A stretch of 64,000 nucleotides of DNA, taken from assembly GCF_020833685.1 (NCBI RefSeq), contig NZ_JACKZY010000002.1, positions 1,017,403 to 1,081,402 on the forward strand. Direction: 5' to 3'. Numbering within the stretch: position 1 is the first letter of the stretch; every line of letters begins with the position of its first letter. Positions 1 to 7,613 of the stretch are shown here, in pieces. Position numbers and translations under genes: made by a program. The stretch is from Nitratireductor sp. B36 (GTDB taxonomy: Bacteria > Pseudomonadota > Alphaproteobacteria > Rhizobiales > Rhizobiaceae). Below the pieces are notes generated by a model that saw nothing but the letters and a program-made list of their open reading frames with translations, was not told the DNA's origin and ran no database searches.

Positions 1-79
1 AGAACACATTGCGGTTGATTTTGGCGGCAATGAGCCGCAAAAACGCCTCACAGTGATCCGGAGGCTCAAAGCCCTATGA
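1..79 (+). CDS. 3' end of an unidentified upstream gene (partial)
   Basis: A reading frame is open from base 2 to a TGA at 77-79, giving the last 25 residues of a protein (ending ...RLKAL). The stop overlaps the folP start codon as ATGA (76-79), the usual arrangement of translationally coupled genes, so this is probably the tail of the gene preceding folP in the same operon. The stretch is too short to identify. It could also be a chance open frame of 25 codons; the ATGA overlap is the main argument for it. Confidence 0.45.
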   Translation, partial: EHIAVDFGGNEPQKRLTVIRRLKAL

Positions 80-912
80 CTTTTCCTGTCTGGCGACTTG
101 CGCATGGGCGCGACCTTGTTCTCGGACCAGATGCCATCATTATGGGCATTTTGAACGTCACACCGGACAGTTTTTCCGATGGGGGCGCTTTTGTCAGTCT
201 CGATTCCGCGCTTCGCCAAGCCGACACGTTGATCGGCGAGGGAGCTCACATCATCGATATCGGCGGGGAATCGACCCGGCCGGGTGGTATTCCGGTGACA
301 GCAATGGAAGAGCAGGATCGGATTTTACCGGTGTTCGAAGCGCTTGCCGGTCGTGATGATGTCTTACTCTCCGTAGATACTTACCGGGCTGAGACGGCCC
401 GGCTTGCGGTCGCTGCAGGCGCACATATCGTCAATGATGTCTGGGGGCTTCAGCGCGAACCGGACATTGCGGCTGTTGCTGCGAAAACCGGAGCAGGGCT
501 TGCCATCATGCACACGGGACGCGAGCGGGAGAAGCTTCCCGATGTGATCGCCGATCAGTTCTCGTTTCTGCGTCGCTCTCTTGAGATCGCTCGTCAGGCA
601 GGCGTGAGCGATGATCAGATCATGCTGGATCCGGGTTTTGGTTTTGCCAAGGACACGGCAGAGAACATCGAAATCATGGCCCGTTTTGAAGAACTGAGGG
701 GGCTTGCCTTCCCTCTTCTTGTCGGTACATCGCGCAAGCGTTTCGTTGGGGCGGTCACCGGCCGGGAAAATGCGGAGGCGCGGGACGCGGGAACGGCTGC
801 GACCAGTGCGCTGCTGAGAATGAAAGGCGCGGCCGTTTTTCGTGTGCACAATGTCGCAATCAACAGGGACTGCCTGAGAGTTGCGGATGCTATTCTTGCA
901 GCTCAGAGATAG
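76..912 (+). CDS. folP: Dihydropteroate synthase
   Basis: Joins 6-hydroxymethyl-7,8-dihydropterin diphosphate to p-aminobenzoate to make dihydropteroate in cytoplasmic folate synthesis. The 278-residue product has the family's usual length and TIM-barrel landmarks: NVTPDSFSDGG (27-37), the DIGGESTRPG loop (61-70), ND at 120-121, LDPGFGFAK (184-192), GTSRKRF (217-223) and a terminal RVHNV (256-260). A GGAGG Shine-Dalgarno sequence lies at 60-64. It is followed after 12 bases by folB and then folK, so it sits in a folate operon. Identification is secure; the sulfonamide-target loops look ordinary. Confidence 0.97.
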   Translation: MTFPVWRLAHGRDLVLGPDAIIMGILNVTPDSFSDGGAFVSLDSALRQADTLIGEGAHIIDIGGESTRPGGIPVTAMEEQDRILPVFEALAGRDDVLLSVDTYRAETARLAVAAGAHIVNDVWGLQREPDIAAVAAKTGAGLAIMHTGREREKLPDVIADQFSFLRRSLEIARQAGVSDDQIMLDPGFGFAKDTAENIEIMARFEELRGLAFPLLVGTSRKRFVGAVTGRENAEARDAGTAATSALLRMKGAAVFRVHNVAINRDCLRVADAILAAQR

Positions 913-924
913 GCCGGTGAGGCG

Positions 925-1287
925 ATGATGTATGTTATCCGGATGAAGAATTGTGCTTTCTTCGCACGCCATGGCGTGCATGACGAAGAGGAGCGCCTGG
1001 GGCAGCGTTTTTATGTGGACGCGGAGCTCACCGTAGAGCCCGGGCGGGCTTTGAGCGACGATTCCCTTGAAGGGACAGTTGATTACGGCGCAGCCTTCAA
1101 GGTCATCGAAGAGATCATTTCCGGCAAACGCCGCTTTCTGATCGAGGCATTGGCACTTGAGGTGGCAAAGGCGCTGGCGTCCCGCTTTCCACAGATCGCG
1201 CGATCTGAAATCACGATACGCAAGCCCAATGCACCCGTTCCAGGAGTGCTGGACTATGTCGAGGTTTCACTGGCCTGGCCCCAATAA
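925..1287 (+). CDS. folB: Dihydroneopterin aldolase
   Basis: Cleaves 7,8-dihydroneopterin to 6-hydroxymethyl-7,8-dihydropterin and glycolaldehyde, the step before FolK. The 120-residue protein is normal for the family. It shows the HGV motif (16-18) followed by the pterin-contacting Glu22, a Tyr at 54, and the conserved catalytic Lys (100) in RKPNAPVPG near the C-terminus. It lies between folP (12-base gap) and folK (start one base after the stop), fitting a co-translated folP-folB-folK unit. A second ATG directly after the first could also serve as start. Confidence 0.95.
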   Translation: MMYVIRMKNCAFFARHGVHDEEERLGQRFYVDAELTVEPGRALSDDSLEGTVDYGAAFKVIEEIISGKRRFLIEALALEVAKALASRFPQIARSEITIRKPNAPVPGVLDYVEVSLAWPQ

Positions 1288-1288
1288 G

Positions 1289-1810
1289 ATGCAGGATGTC
1301 TTTCTGGGGTTGGGTGGTAATGTCGGCGATCCACGTCGTGCAATGCAGATGGTCTTATCCACGTTGGATGCGAGGGATGACACTGAAGTTCGTTCGGTTT
1401 CCTCGCTTTACCGGACGCCGCCCTGGGGCAAGCTTGATCAGCCTGATTTCCTCAACGCTGTTGCCTGGGTGCGCACCAATCTTGCTCCGCACCCGCTCCT
1501 CGAACAGTGCCTGACGATTGAACGTGCTCTCAAGCGTGTGCGTCAGGAACGTTGGGGGCCGCGCCCCATTGACGTGGACATATTGATTTACGGGGATTTG
1601 GTGGTGGATGAAGCGGGGCTGACGATACCACATCCGCGCATGGCCGAGCGCGCGTTTGTCCTGGCTCCGCTGGCCGAGATCGCGCCGGCGCAGGAGATCG
1701 CCGGAAGGTCGATCAAGACGCTTCTGGAACCGCTTGATCAAAGCGGTATGGAACGGATCACACCGGACGGATCCTGGTGGCGTATCAATGAAGACAAGAA
1801 AAGCGACTGA
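1289..1810 (+). CDS. folK: 2-amino-4-hydroxy-6-hydroxymethyldihydropteridine diphosphokinase
   Basis: Transfers pyrophosphate from ATP to 6-hydroxymethyl-7,8-dihydropterin, supplying FolP. The product is 173 residues: FLGLGGNVGD at the N-terminus, the YRTPPWG loop (41-47), and the HPPK signature RWGPRPIDVDIL (88-99) with the Mg-binding Asp pair, then IPHPRM. The frame stays open upstream to 1157 inside folB, but homology begins at MQDVFLGLGGN, so the ATG at 1289, one base after the folB stop, is preferred. A strong hairpin overlaps its stop and probably ends the operon. Confidence 0.95.
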   Translation: MQDVFLGLGGNVGDPRRAMQMVLSTLDARDDTEVRSVSSLYRTPPWGKLDQPDFLNAVAWVRTNLAPHPLLEQCLTIERALKRVRQERWGPRPIDVDILIYGDLVVDEAGLTIPHPRMAERAFVLAPLAEIAPAQEIAGRSIKTLLEPLDQSGMERITPDGSWWRINEDKKSD

Positions 1811-1823
1811 TAGCCGCTTTTCT
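1797..1823 (+). terminator. Hairpin over the folK stop, end of fol operon
   Basis: A 9-bp perfect stem (AGAAAAGCG at 1797-1805 with CGCTTTTCT at 1815-1823) encloses a 9-base loop that contains the folK stop codon. The 3' arm is U-rich, so it can act as an intrinsic terminator or an RNA-stabilising 3' end. Confidence 0.6.
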
Positions 1824-1875
1824 ATCCAGAGAACCTGGAAACATTATCGGGTTAGCGCGCTGGAGGGACCGGCTG

Positions 1876-2421
1876 CTACTGCCGAGCGATGGCTTCGATG
1901 CCGCCGGAATCCGTGCGCTTCAGCTTCATTCCGATGACAGGAACCATGTCGTCGTTCACCTGTACAGAAATGGTGATGTGCATGGTGTTCTTGTCACTGA
2001 TGCGCGCGCGCATGGCACCGCTCAGTGATGAACGGTGAAGTGCGAAAACCACGTCATTCCCAATGACTTTGCCCCCGGTAACATCGAGGCCTTTTCCAGC
2101 CGCGCCGTCAAGGAATGTGCCACGGTAGCCGCCCTTTTCGCGGACCACGCTGGCTTTCATGGGCTGCGTGAAAACCCCAACCCGGCAACTTCCGTCCAGT
2201 GCCATGCCAATGTTCTTTTCGGGCGTGCCGCCGTCGAAGTTGCAGACGAATTTCGTGCCCTTGTATTTCCCGGCGACAATCTCACCCGGCCCCGACCAGC
2301 TTCCTTCGACTGACTGGAAAAAACGCCTCTCGCTTTCCGAGGCTTCCGCCGAGCCGGCCAGTCCGGACATCGGGGCAGCGGCAGCGGCCAGAAGGGCAAG
2401 CTTGAGCGCGAATTTCAGCAT
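1876..2421 (-). CDS. Secreted protein of unknown function
   Basis: 181 residues with a clear Sec signal peptide: a KFALK basic start, the hydrophobic run LALLAAAAAP and a likely cleavage after AEA near residue 27. The mature part is about 150 residues with two cysteines, apparently beta-rich, and no catalytic motif that I recognise. I do not know the function; it looks like a conserved rhizobial periplasmic protein. Convergent with folK and about 200 bases downstream of the YcjF gene on the same strand. Confidence is for a real exported gene, not for a role. Confidence 0.8.
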   Translation of the reverse strand: MLKFALKLALLAAAAAPMSGLAGSAEASESERRFFQSVEGSWSGPGEIVAGKYKGTKFVCNFDGGTPEKNIGMALDGSCRVGVFTQPMKASVVREKGGYRGTFLDGAAGKGLDVTGGKVIGNDVVFALHRSSLSGAMRARISDKNTMHITISVQVNDDMVPVIGMKLKRTDSGGIEAIARQ

Positions 2422-2620
2422 GAGCTAAAGAACCAAGTCTGGTTGAAACGAAATCTGACGGAAATCCTGCCGCAGATTGGTTAAGGCTTTGTCTACCATA
2501 TCGCGGCGATTCGGTGCAGCCGCCGTTCGCATCAAACCCTGGTTCCCGGACATCATAATTGGCGGGTGTGTCTTTTGAGACTCACCTGACTGGCTCGCGG
2601 GCACAGAAGAGTCGCTCCGC

Positions 2621-3679
2621 CTAAGCGCTGTCTTTGCCCGCATTCTTGGTGGCGGCGAAACTCGTTAACGCTTTCAGAAAATCTCCTACGCCAGGCCTGG
2701 GAACGCTGTTGAAGGGAAGCGGCCGGGCTGCTTCCATGGCGGCAATGCCGATGCGCGCCGTCATCATGCCATTGACCACGCCTTCGCCGAGTTTGGCAGA
2801 GAGGCGCGCAGCCAATCCGTGGCCGACGACTTGCTGCACAAGCGTTTCACCTGCGGCCATGGAACCGGTGATGGCAAGATGTGTGAGAATGCTGCGCACG
2901 AGGCGCATAAAACCGAGGAACCCGGGACGCGCGCCATAGAGGTCGGCGATGCGCCTTGTCAGCCGTGCAGCCTCGAAGAGTACATAGACAATATCCACCA
3001 ACGCCCTTGGGGATACGGCAGTCACCACCGAAACACGCTTGGCGGCGTTCAGAACCTGGATGCGGGCCATCGTATCGAGAGGGGCAAGAAGTTCCTTTTC
3101 GGCAACCGCAAGCAGGTCCGCCCCATCGATCACCTCATCTTTCAAACTCTCGAGCGTTCTGCGGCCGGCAGCCGTCTCGGGCTTGTGCGCGAGCAGGCCC
3201 ACAAGATGCTCCACGGTTTTTCGCGCCTCTCTGGTGTCGTTCCCAAGGATTGCCTCCATCGCATCCCGGCGGAGCGTCTCAATGGAAGCGAGCCGCAGGA
3301 TGCCGAGCACCTCCCGTACGATGATTGCCACCAATGCTATCAGCGCGATGGCCGCCACGCCCAGCGCCAGCCAACCCAGCCAGTCGGCTCGGCTGAAAAG
3401 ATCGCGGATCAAACGGTCGGTCCACAGGCCAATCGCCAGTGAAATGAGAATTCCGAAGGCTGCAAAAAATACACGCCCGAGCAGGGATCGGCGGCGAGGG
3501 GGGACCGGTGGCGGATCATAGAATGCAGGATCCGGATTGGCGAAAAAATCATCGCTCTCTGCGACCACCACTCCGGCCTCGCCGGGTTCGATTGACCGCG
3601 GTTTCCGTTTCGCCGCCGGTTTGTCGGCACTGGCGGATTTTGGTGGATCCATACGAAATGAAGCGGGCGCTCTCTTCAT
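2621..3679 (-). CDS. YcjF-family inner-membrane protein
   Basis: 352 residues matching the YcjF/TIGR01620 layout: a proline- and charge-rich cytoplasmic N-terminus (1-60), two transmembrane helices (about 63-90 and 100-127), then a DUF697-type helical region rich in ARLTRRIADLYG-like segments. Its ATG overlaps the stop of the YcjX gene by four bases (ATGA), so the two are translationally coupled, as in other proteobacteria. In enterobacteria the pair belongs to stress-induced loci; the biochemical role is not established. The terminal residues are polar and lack a targeting signal. Confidence 0.85.
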   Translation of the reverse strand: MKRAPASFRMDPPKSASADKPAAKRKPRSIEPGEAGVVVAESDDFFANPDPAFYDPPPVPPRRRSLLGRVFFAAFGILISLAIGLWTDRLIRDLFSRADWLGWLALGVAAIALIALVAIIVREVLGILRLASIETLRRDAMEAILGNDTREARKTVEHLVGLLAHKPETAAGRRTLESLKDEVIDGADLLAVAEKELLAPLDTMARIQVLNAAKRVSVVTAVSPRALVDIVYVLFEAARLTRRIADLYGARPGFLGFMRLVRSILTHLAITGSMAAGETLVQQVVGHGLAARLSAKLGEGVVNGMMTARIGIAAMEAARPLPFNSVPRPGVGDFLKALTSFAATKNAGKDSA

Positions 3680-5157
3680 GCGAGGTGGTCTCCGACGAGG
3701 AACTGAAGAGCCCGGTCGAGCCTGATATGGGGTAGGGACAGGGTAATGCCTTCCGCGGTGCGTTCCAGTCGCGGAGGGCGAAAGCGCACAAAGCGGAGCG
3801 TTTCTTCCGCAAAGGGATCGCCACCGTCCTTACCCGGTTTGGGCTGTTGAAAGATCAAGCCGGGCTTTTCAGGCAGGTCACCCGGAAAGATCGCCGTTTC
3901 CGTATCGCCATCGAAGATGTCACCCGCGATGGTTTCGCCCTTGAGAGGTGTCCCGATAATGACAGGCAAGGTTTCCTTGCCTTGCCTCACCGTTCCTTCG
4001 CGTGTGGCCCGCACGGCGGCCATGGCGAGGACATCCACCGCGGCGCCCGAGAAATCGGCCCTGGCAATGGCCCGGTCGGCGAGCCTTCTTACAATTGCCT
4101 GCAACCGGTCATGGCTCTCGTGATGAATGTGATCGGCCTTGGTGGCCGCCACGAGTATCCGGTCGATGCGATGGGAAAACAGGCTGGTCAGAATATTTCC
4201 CCGCCCCTGTCGAAAACAGGACAGAATTTCGGTCAAAGCCTGCTCGAGGTCGGTAACTGCCTCGGTACCAGCGTTCATGGCCTGCATCGCGTCGATCAGT
4301 ACGATCTGACGGTCGAGCCGGGCGATATGCTCCCGAAAGAACGGGCGAATGACATGTGTCTTGTACGCCTCATAACGCCGCTCCATCATGGCATGCAGTG
4401 AGCCGGGCTGTGCCTTTGTGCCGGGTTGGACGTTGAGAGGAGCAAATGTCAGGGCTGGAGAACCTTCAAGCTCGCCAGGCATCAAGAACCGGCCGGGCGG
4501 CAGTGTCGAAAGAGCCCTTTGATCAGATTTGCACGCACGCAGATAGGAGGAGAAAGCCTCGAAGAGCTTGCGAGCAGTCATTTCGTCGGCTGGTTGGCCA
4601 GGGTCGCAATCGTGGGTCTGATCACGCCACTCCTTTGAGAGATCGGCGCGTCCCGGTAGGGCTGACAACTCCAATGCTTCACGGCTGAAGGTCTCGAAAT
4701 CCTTTAGGAGAAGTGGAAGGTCGAGCAGCCATTCTCCCGGATAATCAACGATATCGAAGGATAGTTTTCCGCGAGACAACAACCGATTCCAGGCCGACGC
4801 GGATTCGAACTCGACGGTCAGGCGGAGTTCGGAGATGGCGCGGGTCGATTCAGGCCAAATGCGACTTTCCACCAGCGCGGCGATATGGTCTTCGTACTGG
4901 AAACGGGGCACCGCATCATCGGGCTGATGCTCCAGGTAAGCTTTGGATATCCGGCCCGAATTTTGTGCGTCGAAGAGGGGCAGGCGCCCTCCATGCAGCA
5001 GATTGTGCACGAACGCGGTGATGAACACGGTTTTGCCCGCGCGTGACAGCCCTGTCACGCCGATTCTGAGTGATGGCGACATGAGACCGGCGGCACGTCC
5101 GGCCAGTGTGTCGAAAGCGATCCGTGCTTCGTCGGTGTAAGTGGTCAATGAAGCCAA
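3676..5157 (-). CDS. ycjX: YcjX-family P-loop NTPase
   Basis: 493 residues of the DUF463/YcjX family, predicted cytoplasmic GTP/ATP-binding protein. A Walker A motif GLSRAGKT lies at 36-43 and a switch-like DIVDYPGEWLLDLPLL near 135-150, with a TKADHIHHESHD segment resembling a nucleotide-base-recognition TKxD. It precedes and overlaps the YcjF gene by four bases, and the two are likely partners at the membrane. The start codon is 70 bases from the SixA-like gene upstream on the same strand. The substrate of this NTPase is unknown. Confidence 0.9.
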   Translation of the reverse strand: MASLTTYTDEARIAFDTLAGRAAGLMSPSLRIGVTGLSRAGKTVFITAFVHNLLHGGRLPLFDAQNSGRISKAYLEHQPDDAVPRFQYEDHIAALVESRIWPESTRAISELRLTVEFESASAWNRLLSRGKLSFDIVDYPGEWLLDLPLLLKDFETFSREALELSALPGRADLSKEWRDQTHDCDPGQPADEMTARKLFEAFSSYLRACKSDQRALSTLPPGRFLMPGELEGSPALTFAPLNVQPGTKAQPGSLHAMMERRYEAYKTHVIRPFFREHIARLDRQIVLIDAMQAMNAGTEAVTDLEQALTEILSCFRQGRGNILTSLFSHRIDRILVAATKADHIHHESHDRLQAIVRRLADRAIARADFSGAAVDVLAMAAVRATREGTVRQGKETLPVIIGTPLKGETIAGDIFDGDTETAIFPGDLPEKPGLIFQQPKPGKDGGDPFAEETLRFVRFRPPRLERTAEGITLSLPHIRLDRALQFLVGDHLA

Positions 5158-5227
5158 GTGGCGAAATCCTCAAAAATCGCAAGACCTTGCATATAGGAAA
5201 CCGACGCTGCGATAGAAGAGCGCTTTC

Positions 5228-5734
5228 TCAGCGACCCGGTTTCAGGAAGGTTTCCAGCCGCCCGCCATTGCGTCTCAGATCAGCCAGAGGACCCTCGAAG
5301 CTGATGACGGCGAGACCGCATGTGGGGAAGCCCGAGCCCGCCGCTTGAAACGCTTGCTGGTCGCTTTCGCTCGGCAGTTCAAACGCAAGATCCTCCATCA
5401 TCGGATTGTGTCCCACCACCAACAATGTATCGGCGGCGGGCGCTTCTCGCACGGCCTGGAGGTAATCCGCCGCGTCGGAGTTGTATAATTCCCGCACCAT
5501 GTCGGTTTTGGGAGGCTGATCGAAAAGTGTGGAAGCGAGGTGCTCAAGGGTCTCGACAGCGCGCCTGGCCGGTGAGCAAAGGACCAAATCGGGAATCAAT
5601 CCACTGGAACGCATGCGCTGACCGAGTTTTCGGGCGTCATTTTGCCCTGATTGGGTTAGGCCTCGGTCATAATCTGACACGCCAGGCGCGCCCCAACCGG
5701 CCTTTGCGTGACGAAGCAAAAGAAGCCGAGACAT
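5228..5734 (-). CDS. SixA-type phosphohistidine phosphatase
   Basis: 168-residue histidine phosphatase superfamily protein. It has the RHA(K) catalytic motif at 8-11 (nucleophile His9), an Arg in CSPARRAVET near 57, and the second catalytic His in VVGHNP (109). The short single-domain size and the RHAKAGW variant match the SixA branch, which removes phosphate from histidine of phosphotransfer proteins, rather than the phosphoglycerate mutases. Whether it acts on a Hpt domain such as ChpT-like proteins of the CckA pathway is only a guess. Lies just upstream of the ycjX gene on the same strand. Confidence 0.85.
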   Translation of the reverse strand: MSRLLLLRHAKAGWGAPGVSDYDRGLTQSGQNDARKLGQRMRSSGLIPDLVLCSPARRAVETLEHLASTLFDQPPKTDMVRELYNSDAADYLQAVREAPAADTLLVVGHNPMMEDLAFELPSESDQQAFQAAGSGFPTCGLAVISFEGPLADLRRNGGRLETFLKPGR

Positions 5735-6000
5735 CAGAAAAATCCGGAAAAAAATGAAGAAAACCTGTCTGAACGCCTCTGAAATAAGCGAAAAATGCGC
5801 GGTTTCTCTATCATCTTACCCTCGTCAAAAACCTTTTGCGGCGCTTTCGGGAGTTTATACGCTTCGCGCGTCTGAGGTAGGAGATATCCACTTTTTCCGC
5901 TGCAATTAACAAAAGCGTGAAGCAGGTGGCCTTTGTGCTTGTGGTTGTGGGGGTGCGTGAATATATAGGCGCGGGCGTCACAATATCTCAGGGTGACTCG

Positions 6001-6417
6001 ATGAATGAGCTCAGCAATGCCGAATACGTGCCCACCGAGGACGAGCCCTTCATGAATGAGCGCCAACGTTCATATTTCCGTGCGAAATTGCTGCGTTGGA
6101 AGAGCGATATTCTGAAAGAGGCGCGTGAGACCCTCGAGGCACTGCAACAGGAAAGTGCAAACCACCCGGACCTCGCTGATCGAGCGTCGTCCGAAACCGA
6201 TCGCGCAATCGAACTGCGCGCGCGTGACCGTCAGCGGAAGCTGATCTCCAAAATCGATGCTGCACTCCAGCGGATCGAGGAGGGGACTTACGGGTATTGC
6301 GAAGAGACGGGTGAACCCATCTCGCTGAAACGTCTCGATGCACGCCCTATCGCAACCTTGTCGATCGAGGCTCAGGAACGTCATGAACGACGTGAGAAAG
6401 TCTATCGCGACGATTAA
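6001..6417 (+). CDS. dksA: RNA polymerase-binding transcription factor DksA (single-cysteine type)
   Basis: Binds the secondary channel of RNA polymerase and, with ppGpp, adjusts rRNA and amino-acid promoters. 138 residues from the ATG at 6001; an in-frame ATG at 5917 is discounted because the family begins near MNELSNAEY. The coiled-coil tip has the DxxDxA signature (D57, D60, A62). The zinc-finger region keeps only one cysteine (C100 in YCEETGEPISLKRL); the other three positions are Thr, Ser and Ala. This pattern is known in alphaproteobacteria and implies a zinc-free fold. Followed by a good intrinsic terminator. Confidence 0.93.
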   Translation: MNELSNAEYVPTEDEPFMNERQRSYFRAKLLRWKSDILKEARETLEALQQESANHPDLADRASSETDRAIELRARDRQRKLISKIDAALQRIEEGTYGYCEETGEPISLKRLDARPIATLSIEAQERHERREKVYRDD

Positions 6418-6457
6418 TCTTATTACAGGCTTGGACGGAAGTTTGTCTTGTTTGTAC

Positions 6458-6486
6458 GCGCCACCCCCCGGGTTGGCGCTTTTTTT
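6458..6486 (+). terminator. Rho-independent terminator of dksA
   Basis: GCGCCA (6458-6463) pairs with TGGCGC (6474-6479), with further partial pairing inside the GC-rich loop, followed directly by seven T (6480-6486). Forty bases after the dksA stop. Confidence 0.85.
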
Positions 6487-6526
6487 CTTGCCCTGAGCGT
6501 ACTCGAGAATGGTCGAACGCCAATTG

Positions 6527-7372
6527 TTAGTGCTTCTGCTCCGACAGTTCTTCCAGCAGCTTGCTCATCTCATCCTCAAGGGTGTGATCGCTGCTCTTGC
6601 TTGGAGCGCTGGACCGTTCGGTCCGCGATACGTCCAGATCCACCACAGGGGCCTCACGGGTGTGCGCTGCTTCCGCTTCGTCCGCTTCTTGCAGGTTTTC
6701 AATGCGCTGCTCAATTTCCGGCTCCCGTTTTGGGACGGATGGCGACACGGCAGCCAGTGATGCAGTTGACGTCGAAGCCACGGTGGGGCGCGAAGAGATC
6801 GGTGTGACCGAATCACGGACAGGCTGCATCGCCTCTGTCGGGTAGCGGCGCGGGGCGGACGTCGGGGCTGGTGCCGGGCGGCTCGCGATCTGGATCTCAG
6901 GGTTTGGCGTTGCGGGTCGGCGCTCCGGTAGCGGCGTTCCCCGTTCTTCCGAACGAGGCAGGGGGCGGGGTTCATCTCGCCCATTGTCCGGTTCTTCGAC
7001 GTTCTCGATTTCCCTGTCCCTCGGCGAAGGCCGCCCTTGGCTGCCGGGAAGTTTGCGTTCAGCCTGCTCCGGATGTGCGCGCCCGATATTGGTTTCAACG
7101 ACCAGGTCCGTCGGGCCGCCGATGAGAATGAGGTGCTCCACCTCATCACGACGAACCAGAACAAGACGTCGATTGTTGTCCACAGGAGTGGCGTCCATCA
7201 CGGCCAGACGCGGCTGCTTACCGCGGGAGCTCGAAATAAAGGTCCCGGTCGTAAAACGACGATTGACCCGTACAAAGACGAGCAGAACAATCGCGACGGC
7301 AACGAGAATGATCGTCCAGAAGGCCGCGGTCGCGTACGCCTCTCCAAATATTCCCACAAGCCAATCGCGCAT
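6527..7372 (-). CDS. FliO-like membrane protein
   Basis: 281 residues: a single transmembrane helix at about 16-37 (AAFWTIILVAVAIVLLVFVRV), then a small domain (45-95) with LVLVRRDEVEHLILIGGPTD, which matches the FliO flagellar export assembly family, followed by a long Pro/Arg/Glu-rich disordered tail ending in acidic helices. FliO normally helps assemble the FliP/FliR gate of the flagellar export apparatus. Here no other flagellar gene is near; it lies between dksA and cckA, convergent with dksA. The tail is much longer than in classical FliO, so the exact role is unsure. Confidence 0.75.
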   Translation of the reverse strand: MRDWLVGIFGEAYATAAFWTIILVAVAIVLLVFVRVNRRFTTGTFISSSRGKQPRLAVMDATPVDNNRRLVLVRRDEVEHLILIGGPTDLVVETNIGRAHPEQAERKLPGSQGRPSPRDREIENVEEPDNGRDEPRPLPRSEERGTPLPERRPATPNPEIQIASRPAPAPTSAPRRYPTEAMQPVRDSVTPISSRPTVASTSTASLAAVSPSVPKREPEIEQRIENLQEADEAEAAHTREAPVVDLDVSRTERSSAPSKSSDHTLEDEMSKLLEELSEQKH

Positions 7373-7613
7373 TCGTTCACTCCAGTCTCAATTTGATCTG
7401 CCAAAATATGCGTCTCGCAGGTGAGCGGCAACCCATGGAAGCCATGCCACCTGAAAGCACCGTGGTTTTCAGCAGCAAAATTCGCGCAAAGGATGGCGAT
7501 TTGCGGTTCGATTACACGTGTACGCTTGCAGATGCCGGGAGCCCTGATATATCCCGATGAGGCTGGGTTCGCGTGGAACCCGGCAGGAATTGGGCGCGAC
7601 AGACGGGAAACGC

